DNA of 64,000 nt, taken from NCBI GenBank assembly GCA_963722295.1, contig CAVRLB010000002.1, positions 248,001 through 312,000 of the forward strand. Reading direction: 5' to 3'. This document shows, one piece after another, positions 41,206 to 49,200 of this stretch. The DNA is from Brooklawnia sp032229645. GTDB lineage: Bacteria; Actinomycetota; Actinomycetes; Propionibacteriales; Propionibacteriaceae. Position numbers and translations under genes: made by a program. Below the pieces are notes generated by a model. It ran no database searches and was not told the DNA's origin. It saw only the letters and a list, made by a program, of their open reading frames with translations. Each line of letters begins with the position of its first letter. Position 1 is the first letter of the stretch.

Positions 41206-41849
41206 CGGTCTCAATGGAGAGCCTGCCTCCCGCGCCGCCGCCTCCTCCGACTCCGGCTGACGAAGCCGATCGTGCCGAGTTCGACGGGTTGCTGGATGAA
41301 GCAGTGCAGGCGGTTAGGGTCAGTGCTGACAAGTGGCGTACCGGGTTAGCGGCGCTGGTCACGTTGGCTACGACCGCTTTGTTGGTCCAGGGGCCGACGA
41401 GCGCGGCTGATCTGGCGGGTGGCTTCCGCTTTCTCGTAGTCGGATTGCTGGCGGCAGGGCTGGTGGTGGCCATCTTCGGATTGTGGTGGGCGCTATCTGC
41501 GGCCAGTGGGGTACCGGTCGCGGTGTCGTATCCGGAGATCCGGGATAAGTACTCGTCGGTGAAAGCCTTCAAGGTGGCGGCCGCGACTGACGCGGCCCAG
41601 CAGTTACGCAAGGCTCTTAAGGCGGTTGCGGTGAGCCTGGGGTTGTTCTTGGGAGGGATGGTGTGTTGGTGGTTGGCGCCGACGGCGACACCGAGCATCA
41701 CGGTGGTCTCACCGGCTGGCCAGGTATGCGGCCAGTTGGACAGCGCCGACAACCAGGCGTTCCGAATCGTTGTCAAGGGCGAATCGACACCACGACATAT
41801 CCGGTTCGATGAGGTCACCAACGTCACGGTCGTCACCGCCTGCGGATAG
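41202..41849 (+). CDS. small membrane protein, second gene of the caspase operon
   Basis: 215 residues from ATG 41202 (ATGA overlap). After a proline-rich start (SLPPAPPPPPTPAD) come three hydrophobic segments: WRTGLAALVTLATTALLVQG, FLVVGLLAAGLVVAIFGLWW and AVAVSLGLFLGGMVCWWLAP. The C-terminal 50 residues (VVSPAGQVCGQLDSADNQAF) probably lie outside or in the cytoplasm depending on orientation. No family recognised. The following gene begins 13 bases downstream, with a clear ribosome site. A membrane partner of a caspase could be its substrate, anchor or pore; this is inference. Confidence 0.75.
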   Translation: MTVSMESLPPAPPPPPTPADEADRAEFDGLLDEAVQAVRVSADKWRTGLAALVTLATTALLVQGPTSAADLAGGFRFLVVGLLAAGLVVAIFGLWWALSAASGVPVAVSYPEIRDKYSSVKAFKVAAATDAAQQLRKALKAVAVSLGLFLGGMVCWWLAPTATPSITVVSPAGQVCGQLDSADNQAFRIVVKGESTPRHIRFDEVTNVTVVTACG

Positions 41850-41862
41850 ATGGGAGAGGAAC

Positions 41863-44800
41863 GTGGGTGTTGAGCAGTCGCAGCGATTCTTGATCGCCGC
41901 TGGCACTGAAACCTACGACCATCACGCCCAGCTACCATCGGTCCCGGCGGAACTGGACACCATGGTGCGTTTCTTCACCGGTTAGGGCTACGCCGAGCAG
42001 TTGACGGATCTGCGTCTCGATCCGACCAGTATGGGCCTGCGGAAGGGCGTTGCAGCCTGGTTGAACGACGCCGACCAGCGCAGGGACGACGACATCGTGG
42101 TGATCTACTATTCCGGCCATGGTGACACCCTGGGCCCTTACCACGAGCTACCGACTGCGGACAGCGATGGCGTGTATGAGGCGTCTGCGTTGCCAGCGGA
42201 TTTCTTCGTCAAAGCACTGGGCGCGGCGCCGAGGACGCGTCGACTGCTAGTCATCTTGGACACCTGCCATGCAGGGCAAGGGGCCTACAACATGGTGAAG
42301 ACGGCTGCACAGATGGCGAACGCGCAGAACCTGACCGGCGATGGTGAAGGCATTTGGGTGATCACGGCGTCCCGACCGCTGGAAGAAGCCGACCAAGGGG
42401 TGTTCGCGGCCGCGTTCACGCAGGCCGTCGAGGAAGAACAGCAAAACACCAAGGGACGGCGACCCTATCTCAGCTTGGATTCGATCATCGACGAGATTAA
42501 CCAGTATTTCAAGGATCGCGACTTAGAGCAGCGAGCGACGCTGATGCCAGCCGGTCTGGTGATGCGGGTGCCGCCGTTCCTACCCAACCACCACTATCAG
42601 CCGACCGCCCCTACCGGGGTAGACCTGGACACCCAGGAGCGACTGGTGCGTGAATTCGCCACGCACTGGGAGCCGAAGGGCCGCGGGGTTGAGGTGGCCA
42701 ATGTTTCTGCTGGCTGGTATTTCACTGGGCGCAGCACTGCGCTGCGTGAGCTCGTGTCCTGGGCCAGTGATCCAGGAGGTGACAGTCGGCTTCGGGTAGT
42801 CACCGCAAATCCGGGATCCGGGAAGTCCGCATTGCTGGGTCGACTGGTGTTGCTATCCTCTCCAGACACGCGAGCCATGGCCAGCCGCGGCGCCCCAGAA
42901 TACACGATCCCGCCCGAGGGGTCCGTGACCGCGGCGCTGATGGCCCACAACAAAACAGTCGACGGACTCCGGGCGGACCTGGCCGACCAGCTCGGCCTCC
43001 CCCCAGGCACCGATCCGCTCCCGACGATCATCACCGCCCAGCCACCAGCCCTGATCGTGATCGATGCCTTGGACGAGGCCACCAACCCGCAACGGGTGAT
43101 CGATGACCTGATCGCCCCGCTGCAGCAGGCGGCCGACACCGGGGCCGCTCCGAAGCTGATCGTCGCGACCCGCAGCCCATGGGAGTCTTTGTTGCCTGCC
43201 CGCCGCGTGGAGATCCACCTGGACGACGCCGCCTACCTTAATGCCGGCGACGTCGCAGACTACGTCACCAACGTGCTGCTCGCCGTCGACGATCCAGCCT
43301 CACCCTCCCCCTACCGTCATCACCCCGACCAAGCCCACCAGGTTGCCCAAGCAGTCGCCGCCATCGCGGGCCACAGTTACCTGATCGCACAAATCGCGGC
43401 GCGCATCCTCACCCACACAAAGGAAATACTGACCCGCGATCAGGTGCGCGCCGACTGGCACGGTTGGGAAGACGTCGGCAACGCATTCGACGCAGATCTG
43501 GCTCGGTTCGGCGAGCAGCAGACCCGGGTGCGCGATCTACTCATCCCGTTGGCGTGGGCCCAAGGCGCTGGCCTGCCCAGGGAACTGTGGGCCGACCTGG
43601 CGTCCGCGCTATCCAGACAAACCTACACTGGCGCTGACGTGGGCTGGGTGCTGGACGTTGCAGGAGCCTACATCGCCGAAGCCCTCGAAAATGACCGCTC
43701 GGTCTACCGGCTATATCACCAGGAATTCACCGACCACCTGAAGACCTCACCCGAAACGGTCGCCGCGAACCGAACCATCACGGGGGCGCTGCTGCTTCGG
43801 GTGCCAACCGATCCCACCGGCGAGAGAGACTGGCTGGCAGCCCACCCCTACCTTCGTACCCATCTGGCCACCCACGCCGCACCCTGCGGTCTACTCGACG
43901 AACTCGTCACTGATCCCGGATTCTTGGTCGCCGCAACACCAGAACGGCTCCTGCCCGCCCTTCACTGGGTCACCACCCCAGAAGCTCAGTTGGCTGCGGC
44001 CACCTACGAGGCCGCCGCCCCGACCCTGGACCGGCGTCGACCCGGCCGAGCTGGTGCACAACTCCAACTGGCTGCCCGCCAGCAAGGTGCCAACACCCTC
44101 GCCGACGGCCTCGGCGAGCTGCCCGGCTCACCTCCCTGGACAGCGCCCTGGGCGCATTGGCGGCCCGATAGTCGTAACCTCATCATCGGCCGACACAGGC
44201 GCGGTGTCAGCGCGGTAGCAGTCGGCCAAATCGACGGCCAGCCCATCGCCATCACCGGCAGCTGGGATCGCACGGTGCGGGTGTGGGACCTGACCACCGG
44301 CAAACCCCACGAGAAACCCCTCACCAGCCACACCAACGCGGTGACCGCCGTAGCAGTCAGCCAAATCGACGGACAGCCCATCGCCATCACCGGCCACAAC
44401 GACGGCACAGCGCAGATATGGGACCTGACCACCGGCAAACCCCACGAGAAACCCCTCACCAGCCACACCAACGCGGTGACCGCCGTAGCAGTCAGCCAAA
44501 TCGACGGACAGCCCATCGCCATCACCGGCCACAACGACGGCACAGTGCAGATATGGGACCTGACCACCGGCAAACCCCACGAGAAACCCCTCACCAGCCA
44601 CACCAACGAAGTGACCGCCATAGCAGTCAGCCAAATCGACGGACAGCCCATCGCCATCACCGGCCACAACGACGGCACAGTGCAGATATGGGACCTGACC
44701 ACCGGCAAACCCCACGAGAAACCCCTCACCAGCCACACCAGCGCGGTGACCGCCGTAGCAGTCAGCCAAATCGACGGACAGCCCATCGCCATCACCGGCA

Positions 44801-45024
44801 ACACCGACGGCACAGTGCAGATATGGGACCTGGTTAGCAGTGCCATCGTTGAGACGATCGACGTGCATCAAGGCATCAGCTGCATTGCAGCCGGAGCAGC
44901 CGGAGCAGCCGGAGCAGCCGGAACCACGATCATCGGCACCCGCCGAGGATTGCTTGCCTTGCAGCTGAGCAAGAACCCTGTCGATGGACGAAGCACGGCG
45001 AACCGCACTCAGCCAACACACTGA
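41863..45024 (+). pseudogene. caspase-NACHT/AAA-WD40 protein interrupted by an in-frame TAG
   Basis: From GTG 41863 (RBS GGGAGAGGA) the frame encodes 1053 residues with one internal TAG (41983-41985, codon 41). Caspase/peptidase C14 domain: first strand RFLIAAGTETYDHHAQLPSV, catalytic His in VVIYYSGHGD (about 86) and Cys in LLVILDTCHAGQG (about 135). A STAND-type NTPase has Walker A VTANPGSGKSALL (about 313-325) and Walker B ALIVIDALDEAT (about 396-407), then helical domains, and C-terminal WD40 repeats built from near-identical 45-residue units. By analogy to bacterial STAND defence proteins, the WD40 part would sense a trigger, the NTPase oligomerise and the caspase cleave proteins. If TAG is real, downstream translation from TTG 42001 would lack the first caspase strand. 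Confidence 0.75.
44206..44880 (+). repeat. five 135-bp tandem repeats encoding WD40 blades
   Basis: Units begin at 44206, 44341, 44476, 44611 and 44746. The first diverges; the next four are almost identical at DNA level, differing at a handful of positions. Each encodes VTAVAVSQIDGQPIAITGH, then NDGTVQIWDLTTGKPHEKPL. A GGAGCAGCC triplet (AGAAGAAGA in protein) follows near 44892-44925. Such DNA identity favours unequal crossover or gene conversion. Confidence 0.9.
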
Positions 45025-45232
45025 CTACCAGATTCGGACAATGGTCGCAACGACTCCCTCGAGCGTGGTTGACCCGATCAGGACGCCACCACCTTCTGGC
45101 TTACGGTCGGCCTGTCGCGCGTCAGAGTGTTTGGCAGGGGAGAGACCGACTGCTTGTCCCATTGAGGTGGATAAGTCGCCGACTTGCCATAGGTATCGCA
45201 CCATCATTGCCTGTGTCTCGCTGGCAACCTCG

Positions 45233-45238
45233 TAGGCT
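45233..45238 (+). promoter_or_regulatory. -10 element of the 45245 gene
   Basis: TAGGCT ends 6 bases before ATG 45245; leaderless layout like 11889, 12990 and 13658. Confidence 0.4.
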
Positions 45239-45244
45239 TTAGGC

Positions 45245-45556
45245 ATGCGCTGGTTGGATATCTCCGTCCCGCGTCCTGGCTGGGTTTGCATGCGGCGGCT
45301 GGACGAGCGCTTCCGTGAGATCGCGATGAAGCAGATCGACTACGATTTCGGCACCGCCGGGAGTTACGCCGGCCGCGAGTTGGATACCGCACTGCAGCTG
45401 GTGACTGACATGGCCGAGGGTGTCCGCAACCATGCTCATGCGATTCTTCCGGCGTCGTGGGGTCAATCGGTCATTATCGGCGCCGATGAAGCCGCGGAAC
45501 TGCTTCCGAATCTCACTCGTGTCATCGATCAGGCCAGGTCAGGCACCGAAGACTGA
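45245..45556 (+). CDS. small unrecognised protein
   Basis: 103 residues from ATG 45245, without a ribosome site but with a -10 six bases upstream. Contains WVCMRRLDERFREIAMKQID, a helical segment RELDTALQLVTDMAEGVRNH and GADEAAELLPNLTRVIDQAR. No family recognised. It sits between the caspase operon and the relaxase locus. The overlapping minus-strand frame at 45025-45291 is less convincing. Confidence 0.5.
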   Translation: MRWLDISVPRPGWVCMRRLDERFREIAMKQIDYDFGTAGSYAGRELDTALQLVTDMAEGVRNHAHAILPASWGQSVIIGADEAAELLPNLTRVIDQARSGTED

Positions 45557-45645
45557 CGCCGACCCGCTACCGTCGCTTCGATTGACGCCGAAATCCGCCT
45601 CTCAATCACTGGAGAAACGCAGCCCCTTCAAACCCGACACATCTC

Positions 45646-45671
45646 TTGCACTCGCGGAATAACACGTTATT
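45646..45671 (+). promoter_or_regulatory. promoter-like palindrome upstream of zinc-ribbon gene, copy 2
   Basis: TTGCAC (45646-45651) and the inverted repeat AATAAC-AC-GTTATT (45658-45671), identical to copy 1 at 17963-17988. Conservation of both parts between paralogous loci supports function. Confidence 0.55.
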
Positions 45672-45694
45672 TTGGTGTTGGGGAAGGACGCACC

Positions 45695-46084
45695 ATGAGT
45701 AACGAAAGACCAGCACTGTCCGGGCGGGATTGTCCGGTGTGTGGCGAGCCTGTTCCGGCTCAGCCAGGTGCCGGGCGTCCGAGCCGGTACTGTTCGTCGC
45801 GGTGTAAGAGCAGGGCTGCCCGCAAGCGCCGCGCCGAGCGAGAACTCACACCGCAATCGGTGGCCTCACGCCAAGAATCGTCCGAGGTTGAGAAGCATGT
45901 GCAGCCAGCCCGAACCCTGTCGCGGCAGGCGGCGATCGAACTGTTGGCGGCTGATCCGGACGCCTTGAATGCGGTGTTGGTGAGGGCGAAGCCGATGATC
46001 GCGGCCCCGGCGCATCGAGCGACCGGATGGGGCCAGGTGGCGTCCACGATTCGTGAGCTGGCGGCGATGATCCCCGAGCACTGA
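45695..46084 (+). CDS. small zinc-ribbon-like plasmid protein, copy 2
   Basis: 129 residues from ATG 45695, GGGGAAGGA upstream. CPVCGEPVPAQPGAGRPSRY, then CSSRCKSRAARKRR holds two Cys pairs and a basic helix; the C-terminal part (AADPDALNAVLVRAKPMIAA, GWGQVASTIRELAAMIPEH) is helical. Copy 1 at 18012 has CTG in place of ATG. Always immediately upstream of the relaxase gene, so possibly a regulator or auxiliary DNA-binding protein of the transfer region. Confidence 0.7.
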   Translation: MSNERPALSGRDCPVCGEPVPAQPGAGRPSRYCSSRCKSRAARKRRAERELTPQSVASRQESSEVEKHVQPARTLSRQAAIELLAADPDALNAVLVRAKPMIAAPAHRATGWGQVASTIRELAAMIPEH

Positions 46085-46237
46085 CACCCCGGACAACACA
46101 CCAGCTACTAGCACGAATAGGTTCTCCGAACCCATGCCGTCAGGAGGCCGCCGAGCGTCCGCCGGCGGTCTCCTCTCCCCCATCACGAGTCTCGTCATCG
46201 CACCCGTGTTTCGTCTGAAAATAGTTCTCGCAGATCT

Positions 46238-46268
46238 GAGCAGGAACGCACTGGCGCGTCCCTTGTGG
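46238..46268 (+). promoter_or_regulatory. shared plasmid upstream element, site 6 (relaxase copy 2)
   Basis: GAGCAGGA (46238-46245), 16 bases, CTTGTGG (46262-46268), four bases before ATG 46273. CTTGTGGTGG also overlaps where a ribosome site would lie. Confidence 0.6.
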
Positions 46269-46272
46269 TGGT

Positions 46273-49200
46273 ATGACGATGTCTTTGCACAAGTTGTCGG
46301 CCGGGTCGGGCTATGACTATTTGACCCGGCAGGTTGCCGTGCAGGACGTCACCGAGAAGGGCTATACGGGCCTGGCGTCGTATTACTCCGAGCGCGGCGA
46401 AACCCCCGGCATTTGGTTCGGTGCAGGGTGCGCCTCCATCGATCCGCACTTGCGGGATTCGATCGTGACTCACGAGCAGATGCAGGCGTTATTCGGGACG
46501 GGCATGAATCCGATCGGGCCAATGCTGGTCCGCCAACTCGGCCCCGACGCTCCGCAAGACGTGGTGGATGCCGCGCTGCGGTTGGGGTCGCCGTTCCGGA
46601 TCAACCAGGCGGTGAACCAGTTCCGGGTCGAGGTGGCCCGCCGGATCGGTGAGCTGAATACCTCCCGGGGCCTGGCTCGTGACGCGCCGGTGTCGATTGA
46701 TGACCGGGCGCAGATCCGCACCGAGGTGGCCAGGGAGACGTTCATCAACGAGTACGGACGCCCTCCGGCCGACGCCCGCGAACTGGCGGGGACGATCGCG
46801 CGGCATTCGCGTCCGGTCAGCACCACCGTGTCCGGGTTCGACCTCACCTTTTCGCCGCCGAAGAGCGTCTCCACGCTTTGGGCGATCGCCGACCCGACGA
46901 TGTCGGCACGCATCGAAATAGCCCACCAAAAGGCCGTCGCGTCCGCGCTGAGGTTCATCGAATCCCGGTTGTTGTATTCGCGTGAAGGCACCCGCGGGGT
47001 GCGGCAGGTCGATGTGACCGGGATAATCGCGGCATCGTTCACGCACCGGGATTCGAGGGCCGGTGACCCCGACCTACACACCCATGTCGCGGTCGCGAAC
47101 AAGGTCAAAACCGCCGATTCCGGCAAGTGGTTGTCAATCGACGGCCGGGTCCTCTACAAGGGTGCAGTCGCCGCCTCCGAGCACTACAACACCGTGCTCA
47201 TCAAACAGCTCGAACGCGAAGGGTTCCGGTTCACCGACCGCCCCACCCCGGACGCGCGGAAGCGGCCCGTCCGGGAGATCGACGGCGTCCCGGCGGTGTT
47301 GAATGAGCGATGGTCGTCCCGTCGTGCTGATATCGAAACCCGCAGGGCGGAGCTGGTGGCCCGGTTTCAAGAGGATCATCATCGTCCGCCGTCGGTGGTG
47401 GAGTCGGTGAAGCTCGCTCAGCAGGCCACGTTGGAGACTCGGGACGCGAAACACGGACCCCGATCCCTGGCCGAGCAGCGCGCCACCTGGCATGAGCAGG
47501 CCGTCGAAACCCTGGGTGGTGAGGCACCGCTTCGTCGGATGCTCGCCACAATCCAGCACGCCAAGCATCCAGGTCTTGAGCATGCGGACGCGGCCTGGTT
47601 CGAGCATGCAGCTGACCGGATCGTCGAGGTGTTGTCGGCCCGTTCGGCGACCTGGCAGGACTCGCACATGCGTGCCGAGGCTTTGCGGCAGTTGCGGCGC
47701 ACCGATGTGCCATTAGAGCGGCTGGACGCAGCGGTGAATCTGCTGGTCGCCACCGCCGCCGACCGATCGATCCTGCTTGCCAAGCCCGACCAGGGCATCC
47801 ACGAACCCGAACTGTTGCGCCGCCACGACGGCACCAGCGTCTACACCGTCGCGGGCACCAACCTGTTCACCAGCGCCCAGGTCGTTCGGGCGGAGAAGCA
47901 GCTTCTCGACCTGGCCGGACGAACCGACGGCCACCGGCTGCCCGCCGAACACATCACAGCCGCCCTACAGGCCTCCACCGAGAACGGCCTGGAACTCAAC
48001 CATGGGCAGGCCGAACTGGTCACAGCGATGGCCAACTCGGGCGCCCGGGTTCAGTTGGCGATCGCCCCGGCCGGTACCGGGAAGACAACCGCCATGCACA
48101 CCTTGACCACCGCCTGGACAACGGGTGGCGGCAGCGTGCTCGGCCTCGCACCCTCGGCCGCGGCGGCCGCCCAACTACGCGAGCAAACCGGCACCACCAC
48201 CGAAACCTTGGCCAAACTCGCCTGGCACATCACCCACGGCCAGCTCCCCGAATGGGCATCCGACATCGGACCTCGCACGCTGATCGTGATCGACGAGGCG
48301 GGGATGGCCGACACCATCAGCCTCGCCCAGATATGTTCATGGGCGGTCGGCCGGGGCGCGTCCGTCCGGCTGATCGGGGACGACCAGCAGCTCGCCGCGA
48401 TAGGAGCAGGCGGTGTCCTCCGCGACATCCAGACCACCCACGGGGCAGTGCAGTTGACCGAGCTGATGCGGTTCACCGACCCGGCAGAATCCGCTGCCAC
48501 GCTGGCGCTACGGCACGGCGACACATCAGCGCTCGGCTTCTATCTCGACAACCAGCGCGTCCACGTCGGCGACCTCGCCACCATGACCAGCCAAGCGTTC
48601 GACGCCTGGCGCGCCGACACCAACGCCGGGCTGGATTCGATCATGCTCGCCCCCACCCGCGACATCGTCCACGACCTCAACCAGCAAGCCCGGACCCACC
48701 GGCTCGCCACCCAACCCGGGAGTGGCGAAATGGGCCGTGAAGTCAGGCTCGCGGACGGCAGCCAGGCCAGCATCGGAGACACGATCATCACCCGCGCCAA
48801 CAATCGCAGACTCCGCACCAGCCGCACCGACTGGGTCAAAAACGGCGACCGCTGGACCATCCGCGACATCAACCAACGGGGCGACCTCCGGGTACAGCAC
48901 CAGCAGACCAGACGACTCATCACCTTGCCGACCGACTATGTGCGGGCGTCGGCCGAGCTCGGCTATGCGACCACGGTGCATTCCGCGCAAGGCGTCTCGG
49001 CCGACACCATGCATGGCATCGCGACCGGCGAGGAAACCCGGCAGCAGTTCTACACGATGATGACCCGCGGCAAGCATGAGAACCATGTGTGGCTCGAAGT
49101 GGTTGGCGACGGCGACGACGCCACCCTCATCCGGCCCGAAGGCATCAGCCCGCTCACCCCCACCGACGTGCTCGCCGGCATTCTTGCCCGCGACGGCGCG

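Noticed and set aside
44206..44880. Tandem repeats considered as a CRISPR array
   Set aside because: 135-bp period without unique spacers, and in frame with a WD40 protein.
44004..45021. Long minus-strand frames of 280 and 297 codons opposite the WD40 repeats
   Set aside because: Their repetitive sequence merely mirrors the 135-bp repeats encoding WD40 blades on the plus strand.
45025..45291. 88-codon minus-strand frame overlapping the 45245 gene
   Set aside because: No ribosome site or promoter, overlaps a better frame, and no recognisable motif.
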